A stretch of DNA of 64,000 nt, taken from the NCBI GenBank assembly GCA_009733575.1, contig ML769477.1, positions 152,614-216,613 of the forward strand, read 5' to 3'. This document shows positions 32,729-42,892 of the stretch, one piece after another (within the stretch, counting starts at the first letter, position 1; each line of letters opens with the position of its first letter). Source of the stretch: Gymnopus androsaceus JB14. Its lineage: Eukaryota > Basidiomycota > Agaricomycetes > Agaricales > Omphalotaceae. A program made the position numbers and the translations under genes. The notes beneath the pieces were generated by a model that saw only the letters and a program-made list of their open reading frames with translations, was not told where the DNA came from and ran no database searches.

Positions 32729-34860
32729 CTACTTTGTTTCACAATCGCCCTCGCTTCCCTTCCCATTATCCGTTCCATCGTGCTTGTCATCGCGACCGTC
32801 CTGGTTGTGATTGTTGCCCAGAGTAACACCGATACGCTGACAATCGCTACTAGGTGCTTGCTTCGAATCCTCGGCGCCATTCTGGCTAGGGTCAGAAGGA
32901 CCAGACTGCTCGCCATGACGGCTGTCCGAGAGAGAGGCATCGATGGAGGGACCGCTAGAACCGTGCTTCGAACCATCTGAAGAACCAGAAGCCTGCTTCC
33001 TCGAATCACCACCGTGGAGAGCGCCAAACTTGTCATCATCGCCAGAAGGACGAGACTGACCATCTGGAGAAGACTTGCCATCGCCCTCACTTCCCTTCTC
33101 ATTGTCCTTTCCATTGTCAACTTGGAGACCCTCCCTGTTAACCTCGATATCGTGCTTGTCATCGTGACCGTCGTGCTGACCGTCCTGGCCAACAGTAACA
33201 TCGATACGCTGACCATCGCTACCAGGTGCTTGCTTCGAACCCTCGACGCCATTGTGGTTTGGGTCAGAGGGACCACCATGACGGCTGTCCTCGAGAGAGG
33301 CATCGAGCTTCGAATTGTCTGAAGGACCAGAAGCCTGCTTCCTCGAAGCGCCAGAAGGGCTCGACGACTCGTCGATAGGACGAGATTGACCATCTAGAGG
33401 AGAAGACTTGCCATCACGGAAAGAAGCGTCGAGCTTGTAGTCCGCATCGTCTCCAGAAGCACCAGATGGAGAAGTCTTCCTCGAAGGACTAGCAGCCGAA
33501 TCATCATGGCCATTCAAGGAAAAGCCGTTGTTGTCACTAGAGAAATGGTTCGGGTCGGTGGTTCCAATGCGAGGACGAGAAGGATCAAACGTAGAGCGAT
33601 CGTTCGAGTTGGGAGAAGCGTCAGTGAGAGAGAGGTCAATCTTGTCGCCGTTCTTGTTCTTGTTGCCGCCACCGAGTAGGGGTAACGAAGACAGAAGTCC
33701 AAAGTTGGGGTCGGAACTGTGGTCGAAAGGAGGATTCTGATCTTTCGGAGGAACAGAAACCGGCGACTTGGGACCAGAGGACGGAGTACCCCACCACCAC
33801 CAAGAAGCAGGAGGCTGATCATCACTAGAGGGTTGACCAGCGTGCTGAGAAGGATCGAAAGGAGCACCAGAAGAACCGTCGTGAAGAAGATCACAGATTC
33901 CGTCGAGCTCACAGTGCTCGCCGCCATGAGAAGGGTCGGGGTGTTGCTAAGAAAACAAAAAAGAGCCTCATCAACGACACATCCGATGAGCAAAGTAGAA
34001 AAACCAACTAACCATTGGAGGCTGAGGCCGAGGACCACGCAGAGGAAGACCGTCGGGACCGCATCGAAGAAGAGGACAAAGATCAAGATGTCCGTTGCAG
34101 TTGTCGCCGTCTTTAGGATGGTCGGGATGCTGAGCAGAAACTCTTGTCAACGACGCGTCCGACGATAAGCAAAAGAAGAAGAAAAAAAACTAACCATCGC
34201 GTTCCAGCAAGTGCGAGCATAACGCTCAAAGTCTGAGCGAGCCATGCCAGTCGGACAGTAGTCGCTTCCAGGCTCAAGATATTCTTCTAGAGGAAGATTG
34301 AAGAGATCGAAATCGTCGGAAAGGATACACTCCTGGGGATGCTGAGCAGGACCAGGACCAAAAGACAAAGGCGGAAGACCAGGACGAGAGGGCGTGCCAG
34401 GAAGACCAGGACCAGGAATACCACCGTGAGGAACGCCATTGTTGGGATCGAGAGGATCTTCGGGATGCTGAAGAGATAGAAAGACGCGTCAACGACGCGT
34501 CCAACGATGAGCAAAGATTTTTAAAAAAAAAAACTAACCATCACGTTCCAGCATTTACTACCATCTTTGAGGAACTGGTCGCGAGTCATGCCATCCGGAC
34601 AGTAGTTAGGGTCTTGGAGAGACTTCTTGAGATCAGTAACAAGCTCGCAAAAGTTGAAGCCATCGAGACGGCACTCTTCGAAATGGATACACTTGGGTTC
34701 ATCGTTAGTGTTCTGCAAAACATCGAGCTCATCGTCAGCAACAGCGAGTAAAGGAAAACAGCGAGCTCATCGTTACCTGGTCACCGCGAGAAATGGGTCC
34801 AGCAAGAACGGAGGCACCGACGAGCAAGACGACAGGAATAGACTTGGAGAAGGAAGGCAT
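32729..34860 (-). CDS. Secreted modular Cys-rich / Asp-Ser-rich protein, copy A of an inverted pair
   Basis: The signal peptide is MPSFSKSIPVVLLVGASVLAGP. Two related Cys modules follow: one with CIHFEECRLDGFNFCELV and ending NYCPDGMTRDQFLK...CWNVM, the other with ECILSDDFDLFNLPLEEYL and ending DYCPTGMARSDFER...CWNAM. An intron begins right after the last codon of each module. Shorter exons come next (HPDHPKDGDNCNGHLDLCPLL, QHPDPSHGGEHCELDGICDLL), then a WWWW tract and a long, hydrophilic D/S/G-rich tail. The tail contains two tandem ~90-residue units (KSSP-DGQSRP, RKQASG-SD, DSRHG, NG-E-SKQAP, DGxxDKHD). The tail looks disordered and the Cys modules probably form disulfides. All frames join and no break is seen. 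Unknown function; it could be a wall- or matrix-associated or effector-like protein. Stop at 32729-32731. Confidence 0.82.
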
Positions 34861-34965
34861 AGTAGCGAGTGTGAAGCGTAGGTTCAAAGAATGACAGCGA
34901 CTAGAAGAAAGTCGATAGAGTGTTGAGTAGGATGCAATTGGGGGAAAAAGAACGAAGGAAGAGAC

Positions 34966-34972
34966 TATATAC
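34966..34972 (-). promoter_or_regulatory. TATA box of copy A
   Basis: TATATAG on the minus strand lies about 110 bp upstream of the copy A start codon. It is conserved at the same position in copy B. Confidence 0.55.
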
Positions 34973-35472
34973 TGCCCAGGGAATGCGCACAGACCATGAA
35001 GGGGTCAGGTGACGAGTAATAACACGGCTCGCGGTTCGCGGTATTTGCGTCCGGGCGAAATAGTAGCACCTACAATCTCCAGCAAGCTCCTGCAGCTCGA
35101 AGAATTTGACCAGATCCAAGGATCAACGCTTTGACATCAACGACGGTAGCAGCCAACCAGCAACTAACCATCAAAGCAATCAATGAGCGCGTAATTTCGG
35201 CTGATCTCTGTTTAGAGTTTGGTATTCTACTACCTCTTCCTTCCAACGGCACAATACTACGGTTCATCTCGCTCGATCCAGCAACCTATCGGCGCTGAGA
35301 AGGCATAGGGCCTTGGCCACACAGACGTAATATGACTTCAACTTTCACCTGTTATACTTTTTGCAGTTCAGCCGCTACTACGCCCCGACTCCTCTGGTAC
35401 ACTCAAAATAGTTCTAATTTCTGTAATCCAGTCTTCGTCTCCAGATCATCCTCAGCAGCAGCAATCTCGGTA

Positions 35473-36183
35473 GAGGTTATATCAGGCTGCTGCTGTTGAC
35501 AACCTTTCATGTTAGAGAAGGCCACCTTCTAGACTCCCGTTGTGCCAGTTACACTGCTTTCTTTACTTCGTCAAATTCATTTTCAAAATTGTTCATGTTT
35601 CAAAGCACTATTTTGGTGTATTTTGTGTTCAACCTGCTGTTCATCTTTCTCCACCGTACCTATCCAGAATTAGTCCTCAAACAGTTCGGTGGGTTTACCG
35701 TGATTTCGATGATCTGGTACGCGTTTCCTGGATGTATGACTAGGAGGCGGTGTAGGGTGGCGTCACGCGTTGAGCACTGCCTTAAGCTGACTGCTATCGT
35801 GGCGCTCATTCAGGCAGTGTCGCGATTCACTTAGCCTCGAAATGCGTTACTACTACACTAACATACAATCGACAATTCCTAAATGAAAAGAGTAATAAAA
35901 ATACTAGTATCTTATCGTATCGCGCTTATACTAAACAACCTTGAAGTAGTAGTACAACAGATAGTACTCGTATCGCATCGTAGTACAAAAGTTAAACCGA
36001 GGAAAAGTGGTGTACAAAGAGACATGGAGTCGGAAGAGAAAGAAAAAAGTCGTCACTGTTATCGTTCGAATTCGTTACGTGTCGAAAATGCACTAGTATG
36101 TATGTAGTTGGGAAAACCTTCGTTCGTTCGAATCGTCGTGTGTAGCCAGGATATGGAGAAGGAATGCGAGCCGACGATACGGG
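35473..36183. other. Left part of the spacer between the inverted arms
   Basis: No supported gene. A 112-codon open + frame at 35496-35834 has a hydrophobic middle, but no family resemblance and no clear introns, and I regard it as chance. The stretch from 35850 to 36180 is AT-rich. Confidence 0.4.
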
Positions 36184-37322
36184 TCAATTGTACACAGCAT
36201 GCAAGTTCTGGATTGAAAGATGATGGTTAGTGGAAGAAGCAACGAATAATGGATGGGAAAGCAGACGACGAAATTACGAGGAAGAAAGTAAGAGTGGATG
36301 AAATAAGGATGACGAAACGAAATAAGACACTTACCACACGGTTTTCACAGTTGTCAACAAGGAATAGCCCTAATGAAGAGAGAGAGATAATATATTAGAA
36401 GTGCGAAGGAAAGAAAAGCGAAGGAAATCCAGATAACGAAGGGTAGAGATCTCACCATTATCTTGAACGCAGGTCATGGCAGAAGACGCATCAGGATTGA
36501 GTTCAATAATGTGGGTGTCCGGATGTAATCTCGCCTGGGAAGAAAAGGTCAACGTCATCCTCAACAAACGAGCGGGAAAACTTACGTTCAAGTTGGGATT
36601 ATTGACGCTGGTGAAGTGAGATCGGCTGTTGTAGAGGAGAATGAGACGCGTTCAAGTTGAAAGAGAAGAGACGTACCCATCACCGTGGTCGACGGAACCG
36701 AGGAATGGGTACTTGACGTCAGGGCCATTCTGTAAAGGCAAGTTAGACAATCAAAAGACGAGGAACGAGGTGATGAAAACTGACGCAAGTCTCCAGAGAA
36801 TCAGTACGCCCGCTTAGGAATGGTTCGGTGAATATAAAGCAGAGACACTCGTCCAAATTCCTGTCGAGCTTCACAGAGCCATCGCTGTTGAGGTACTTGT
36901 TGAGGTATCCGTAGCTGGTGGTGCCGTCTGACTCGGCCCTGACCTCGATACAAGCTTCGAAACTGAGAGAAAAAGGAGTTTAAAGAAGGGGCAAACGCGA
37001 GGAGAAAAAAAAACTTACGAGGGTCTAGGAGCACTCTGAGATGCAACGGCACGATGTTCGTGAGTGCCTACATTGGGCGATTTGGATTTAACAACGCGTC
37101 GAGAAGAAAAAAAAGCGAGAAACGCGACTTACGAGTACCATGATGACGACGATGAGGAGCCTTCAACGGAAAACCATGCGCGAGACGTTTAGCGTTAGTG
37201 AGGCGTCGAGCGACTTCTTGGGGAATGGGAAAGTCGTCGGTGCGACTGGGCGACGCAGAGACCATCGAAGTGGAAGCGAGGAGAGAAAGGACGGTCACGT
37301 AGACAATGTTGAAGAAGAACAT
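36184..37322 (-). CDS. Small secreted protein of unknown function (TNAKR-type N-terminus)
   Basis: The signal peptide is MFFFNIVYVTVLSLLASTSMVSA. The next segment, EVARRLTNAKRLAHGFPLKAP, matches the motif LTNAKRFSLGLPP of the gene at 29963-31152. Later exons read SAPRPS, FEACIEVRAESDGTTSYGYLNKYLNSDGS, LDECLCFIFTEPF, VKYPFLGSVDHGDG, HPDTHIIELNPDASSAMTCVQD, GLFLVDNCENRV and NLHAVYN. The pattern C-I-VR-ESDG--YGYLNKYLNSDG parallels KICDASDGASLGYVSRTLNSFG in the other member, so the two are probably distant paralogues. Several short exons splice in frame; the acceptor for the last exon is CCAG before AACTTGCATG. Stop at 36184-36186. The gene lies alone in the spacer of the inverted duplication. 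Function unknown. Confidence 0.7.
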
Positions 37323-38470
37323 GGCGAAAGATGGTGTAGAAAAGAATGTAGGTTTACGAGTGAACGTAGGATGATGGTGGTTGAGGAGAAAGGCGCGAAT
37401 AAGGCTTGTTTTGGGCGAGTTTGGTTCTTATAGGCGGGCAAAATTAGTCACGTTTCATTCCAGAGTGAGCCATTTTCTACGGCGAGAGGAGCCTTAGTCT
37501 CTGAACATTGAGCTTTAAAAAGCATACCTGGTTGCAATCCAGTACGTAGCTAGTATTTACGCATTCTGCATTGGAATTGTACCAGCCAAGTACGGACAAT
37601 CTGATACTGAGCTCCAAGCATCGCTCGTAATTCACTGCTAGCATGTAATGAGGCATTCAAACGCACGAGCTCGATGAAAACGATAACAACCACTCAAGGC
37701 GCCTCTGTCGCCAACGCCACTCTACACGGCTACGGCCGCCGCATACGCGACGCGAAATATATTGCTCTAGACAAAAAATAAGAATGACGAATCATTCGGT
37801 CCTCGAAACGCGTAGCACTATGATATGTAAACCAGATATATTGTAGCTAGAATGTAACAGTGGAATTACCTACTGCGGCTCAGTAGTAAAATACACCAGC
37901 GTGATATGTAGAGCTTGATTCATGACTAACCCAAAAGCAGTGAATAACCTATCTCTTCGACCGCGTTCAGATGCTCGAGGTAGCTCAATAGAAGGAAGAG
38001 GCAACTCCTTCGGGCCCATAATATTGAGTCGTCAAGAAGTGCCGCACCATAGGCGAACAGCTTGACCCATGGGCAGTGGAACGTGAACGTGATTAAATGC
38101 CTATGCCTCGGAATTGCTAAAAGAGAGAAGCTCCCACTGAGCATGGTCCAATCGATGTGTGCAAAGATAACGAAGAACGCAGGTCTTACTCACAGGAAAT
38201 ACATTGTCAACTTGAAGTCCTTGGTATAGCAAACGATCTAGGTATGGAGCATCGCCTCTTGATGGTATCTGCGCCATTCTGTGATCCTTGCTCTTCATTA
38301 CTTGGATCTGCGGACTGGGTTTCTAAAAAGTTACACTTTACAACAAGCGTTCACCTCTGTAGCATTATAAAGTGCAGAGGCACGGATAGTTTTTACTGGA
38401 GAAGGTACAGCTGGTGCAGTCTGAGCTAGTCTGAGCTCTGATATCGCAGAGATCTATGGGCCTTGAACGA
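37323..38470. other. Right part of the spacer between the inverted arms
   Basis: No supported gene. Minus-strand frames at 37926-38298 contain a plausible peptide (PYLDRLLYQGLQVDNVFPV), but I could not extend it into a gene. Confidence 0.4.
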
Positions 38471-38960
38471 TACCGAGATTGCTGCTGCTGAGGAACTGTT
38501 TTGAGTATTGCTGAAATGTACCAGAGGAGGTTCGGGGCGTAGCGGCTAGCGTTCTCTGAACTGCAAAAAGTATAGCAGGTGAAAGTTTGAAATCATATTG
38601 CATCTGTGTGGCCAAGGCCCTATGCCTTCTCAGCGCCGATAGGCTGGTATCGAGCGAGATGAACCGTAGTATTGTGCCATCTGAGTTAGAATCGTACTGC
38701 ATCCAGGACTGAGGTAGTAGACTACCAAACTCTAAGCGAGATCAGCCGAAATTACGCGCTCATTGATTGCTTTGATGGTTAGTTGCTGGTTGGCTGCTAC
38801 CGTTGATGCCAAAGCGTTGATTCTTGGATCTGTTCAAGTTCTGAGCTTGCTGGAGATTGGAGATGCTACTATTTCGCCCGGACGCAAATACCGCGAACCG
38901 CGAGCCGTGTTATTACTCGTCACCTGACCCCTTCATGGTCTGTGCGCATTCCCTGGGCAG

Positions 38961-38967
38961 TATATAG
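38961..38967 (+). promoter_or_regulatory. TATA box of copy B
   Basis: TATATAG lies 111 bp before the copy B start codon, within a promoter segment that is nearly the same as that of copy A. Conservation in both arms supports it as the core promoter. Confidence 0.55.
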
Positions 38968-39071
38968 TCTCTTCCTTCGTTCTTTTTCCCCCAATTGCAT
39001 CCTACTCAACACTCTACCGACTTTCTTCTAGTCGCTGTCATTCTTTGAACCTACGCTTCACACTCGCTACT

Positions 39072-41138
39072 ATGCCTTCCTTCTCCAAGTCTATTCCTGT
39101 CGTCTTGCTCGTCGTTGCTTCCGTTCTTGCTGGACCCATTTCTCGCGGTGACCAGGTAACGATGAGCTCGCTGTTTTCCTTTACTCGCTGTTGCTGACGA
39201 TGAGCTCGATGTTTTGCAGAACACTAACGATGAACCCAAGTGTATCCATTTCGAAGAGTGCCGTCTCGATGGCTTCAACTTTTGCGAGCTTGTTACTGAT
39301 CTCAAGAAGTCTCTCGAAGACCCCAACTACTGTCCGGATGGCATGACTCGCGACCAGTTCCTCAAAGATGGTAGTAAATGTTGGAACGTGATGGTTAGTT
39401 TTTTTTAAAAATATGGCTGGACGCGTCGTTGACGCGTCTTTCTGTCTTTTCAGCATCCCGAAGATCCTCTCGATCCCAGCAATGGCGTTCCTCACGGTGG
39501 TATTCCTGGTCCTGGTCTTCCTGGCACGCCCTCTCGTCCTGGTCTTGGTCTTCGGCCTTTGTCTTTTGGTCCTGGTCCTGCTCAGCGTCCCCAAGAATGT
39601 ACCCTTTCCGACGATTTCGATCTCTTCGATCTTCCTCTAGAAGAATATCTTAAGCCTGGAAGCGACTACTGTCCAACTGGCATGGCTCGCCCAGACTTTG
39701 AGCGTTATGCTCGCACTTGCTGGAACGCGATGGTTAGTTTTTTTCTTCTTTTGCTTATCGTCGGACGCGTCGTTGACGAGAATCTCTGCTCAGCATCCCG
39801 ACCATCCTAAAGACGGCGACAACTGCAACGGACATCTTGATCTCTGTCCTCTTCTTCGATGCGGTCCCGACGGTCTTCCTCTGCGTGGTCCTCAGCCTCA
39901 GCCTCCAATGGTTAGTTGGTTTTTCTACTTTGCTCATCGGATGTGTCGTTGATGAGACTCTTTTTTTTGTTTTTTTGTTTTCTTAGCAGCACCCCGACCC
40001 TTCTCAAGGCGGCGAGCACTGTGAGCTTGACGGAATCTGTGATCTTCTTCACGACGGTTCTTCTGGTACTCCTCTCGATCCTTCTCAGCACGCTGGTCAA
40101 CCCTCTAGTGATGATCAGCCTCCTGCTTCTTGGTCGTGGTGGTGGGGTACTCCGTCGTCTGGTCCCAAGTCGCCCTATGATGACCCTCTTGCAATTGATT
40201 CGTTACCCCTACTCGGTGGCGACAACAACAACAACAACAAGAACGGCGACAAGATTGACCTCTCTCTCACTCACGCTTCTTCCGACTCGAATGATCGCTC
40301 TCCGTTTGATCCTTCTCGTCCTCGCATTGGAACCACCGACCCGAACGATTTCTCTGGTGACGGTGACAACAAAGGCTCTGCTGGTCCTTCGAGGAAGACT
40401 TCTCCATCTGGTGCTTCTGGAGACGATGCGGACTACAAGCTCGACGCTTCTTTCCGTGATGGCAAGTCTTCTCCTCTAGATGGTCAATCTCGTCCTATCG
40501 ACGAGTCGTCGAGCCCTTCTGGCGCTTCGAGGAAGCAGGCTTCTGGTCCTTCAGACAATTCGAAGCTCGATGCCTCTCTCGAGGACAGCCGTCATGGTGG
40601 TCCCTCTGACCCAAACCACAATGGCGTAGAGGATTCGAAGCAAGCACCTGGTAGCGATGGTCAGCGTATCGATGTTACTGTTGGCCAGGACGGTCAGCAC
40701 GACGGTCACGATGACAAGCACGATATCGAGGTTAACAGGGAGGGTCTCCAAGTTGACAATGGAAAGGACAATGAGAAGGGAAGTGAGGGCGATGGCAAGT
40801 CTTCTCCAGATGGTCAGTCTCGTCCTTCTGGCGATGATGACAAGTTTGGCGCTCTCCACAGTGGTGATTCGAAGGCTTCTGGTTCTTCGGATGGTTCGAA
40901 GCACGGTTCTAGCGGTCCCTTCGTTGATGCCTCTCTCGAGGGCAGCCGTCATGGTGAGCAGTCTGGTCCCTCTGACCCGAGCCGGAATGGCGTCGAGGAT
41001 TCGAAGCAAGCGCCTAGTAGCGATTGTAAGCGTATCGGTGTTACTTTGGGCAACAATCACAACCAGGACGGTCGCGATGACAAGCACGATGGAAAGGATG
41101 ATGGGAAGGGAAGCGAGGGCGATTGTGAAACAAAGTAG
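39072..41138 (+). CDS. Secreted modular Cys-rich / Asp-Ser-rich protein, copy B of an inverted pair
   Basis: Same exon layout as copy A: signal peptide MPSFSKSIPVVLLVVASVLAGP, two Cys modules ending CWNVM and CWNAM, the short CNGHLDLCPLL and CELDGICDLL exons, and a D/S/G-rich tail with two tandem ~90-residue units. It ends GSEGDCETK at TAG 41136-41138. Differences from copy A include GLGLRPLSFG for GLPPLSFG, WSWWWG for WWWWG, a shorter segment before SLPLLGG (SPYDDPLAID), an N-run in GGDNNNNNKNGDK, and loss of the RKQ of one SRKQASG unit. The changes keep the frame, which argues that both copies are under constraint or the split is recent. Transcription is divergent from copy A. Function unknown. 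Confidence 0.82.
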
Positions 41139-41344
41139 TGTTGTAGAAATATCTAACTGTACTATACGTTTTCCTCTGGGTTTTGGGTTTTTTTAGTAAA
41201 TTCTAATTTCCGAGGTTTATTTTTTCCTATTCATCGAGTGAACTACCAAGTGAAGTCGGTTGAAGTCTTTGAATTTGTTCAATTGATTTTACGAAGGCAG
41301 CTTCTGAAGACAGCCTATGGTACTTTCGGCATCTTCATCAACAA

Positions 41345-41690
41345 CGACGTCATGCTAATTCTGTCCTATAAAGATTGTTCATGATCAGGGTAGCCATTGA
41401 TCCAAGTCTTTTTAATTCAGTTTTGGTTCTTACCATGGTTCATTTATGGTTCATTCATTATCTTTTTAGATGTCAAAATTCGGTCCCCGAGTCGTCACCG
41501 ACAACGACGTCGAGTGTATACTAATTTTGTTCTATAAAGATCGTTCATGATCAGGGAGATGGACTCTGATTATTCTAGTCATTCTGCCAGTCTTTTTAAT
41601 TTGGTCTGGTTCTTTCGAACACCATGGTTCGCTTGTGGTTCATTCATTATCTTCTTAGATGTCAAAATTCGGCCCCGAGTCGCCAGCCAC
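41345..41690. repeat. Imperfect tandem duplication in the 3' flank of copy B (two units of about 165-190 bp)
   Basis: Two successive blocks each contain a CTATAAAGAT-GTTCATGATCAGGG element, an AGTCTTTTTAATT element, an ACCATGGTTC element and a GATGTCAAAATTCGG--CCCGAGTCG element. The corresponding flank of copy A has one such block, so the duplication arose in this arm or was lost in the other. Confidence 0.75.
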
Positions 41691-41790
41691 CACTTCAAGT
41701 AACCTAATCGAACAAGGCCAAACTCCAGCTAGAACAAGGGCGAAGGCGCAATCGCATACATATTGTAAACCATTGTGGGCGTGTTCCGCT

Positions 41791-42892
41791 AGGCAACTCG
41801 TGAACCTCGTGTTATGACGCTGGTTCTGTCGGGCTGGCGTTCGAAACTGGTATAGAATAAGGTGGGCGAGGTAGGACCACGCATGCTAGCCAGGCACGCG
41901 AGAGCCTCGTGCTTCGATAGGCGGGCTGTGATTGAAACCCTTTGTAAGAGGGCTGTGGGTGTATCGCCAGTATCCTACTGGCATGTCAATGTGTTTATGG
42001 GGTAAAGGAAGTCAATAATTAAGTATGCGTCTACGTCTTGGCTTGAATCGCCCAGCCTGAATAGGCAGTCGGAGCGGATAGTTCGACATCACTATGGTGA
42101 AAATGCGGGCCTACGAGGACCCACAACATTATAACTTGTAAGGCATTCCTTTAGTTGTTTCTCGATTTATCATTCAAGCATACTAAACCTGTCCCTACTT
42201 TTGAGCAGGAATCGTCTTTTATTTTTAGTCAATCGGGATCACTGATGTGAATAATGATTCGTGTTCGTAAGTTGAGCTTGGGTAGTTCGGTAATCGGGAG
42301 CTTTCTGGACAAGTCCGATTCAGGAAATCTTTCTTTTGTTATCTGAAAGGCTGCTGAATTGGGTAGAGGCTGTAGCAGTACGTATGGTTCAAACCACTTT
42401 GCGAAGACAACAGATTTGAATCTCGAATTGATTCCGATTCCAGATTACTATGTAGATGAGAAAGACAACTTGAAAGGACAGATAGACTGACTAGCTGGAT
42501 AATCCGCTCCGAGTTTTTAATTAATTCGACGTAGTAAGGAAACAAGCTCGGGAATCGGGCAGCGTTTATTCTTCTCGATAAAAATACAGGAGAATGATCC
42601 CGACTTTTGTTACCTTATCCAGTCAGTTTGATGACAGTAATTAGCATTCGCGACTCGGAGTAGCAGGTTGGGAAGTAATTTCTTAGCACAAAAGCTGGAA
42701 AGAGAATTTAGATACTTATTGATACGTACTTACTGATATATGTCGAGATCAAATAATTAGTGAGAAGTTGTCATTGTGAGGAGCTTAGTAGCACGCCACA
42801 TCCGAGTTCAGATTGATAAACTCAGCTTTGACCTCCACGTGATTGTGTGATTCAACCATTTTCGATCGTTCGTCATTTTCAATTCTACAGCC
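41791..42892. other. Intergenic region upstream of the LRR gene
   Basis: No supported gene or RNA. The region has AT-rich stretches near 42510-42760. Confidence 0.45.

Larger units (their letters stand above)
31921..35472. repeat. Left arm of a large inverted duplication (about 3.5 kb)
   Basis: The reverse complement of this segment matches 38471-41790 over its full length, with small indels and substitutions. The match covers the 3' flank, the whole secreted-protein gene, its promoter, and sequence up to the CAGCAGCAGCAATCTCGGTA stretch at the inner edge. The 3' flank contains internal duplicates: a block including CGAAAGTACCATAGGCTGTC is present near 32277 and again near 32513, and a CTAGCTGGAGTTTGGCC block near 31998 and 32430. 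Confidence 0.88.
38471..41790. repeat. Right arm of the large inverted duplication (about 3.3 kb)
   Basis: Inverted copy of 31921-35472. The inner edge is the TACCGAGATTGCTGCTGCTG stretch at 38471. The outer edge fades near 41770-41790 (GTGGGCGTGTTCC, matching GGAACATGGTGGGC at 31921 in reverse). The two arms differ by point changes and by small deletions in the tail-coding region, so the duplication is not brand new. Confidence 0.88.

Noticed and set aside
32780..34168. Long + strand open frames opposite copy A (and the minus frames opposite copy B)
   Set aside because: They are antisense shadows of the low-complexity D/S/G-rich tail; they lack start context, introns or domain features, and reflect codon bias of the real strand.
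35496..35834. 112-codon + ORF with a hydrophobic centre
   Set aside because: It has no family resemblance or introns, in a genome where real genes are intron-rich, and starts at the inner edge of the inverted arm.
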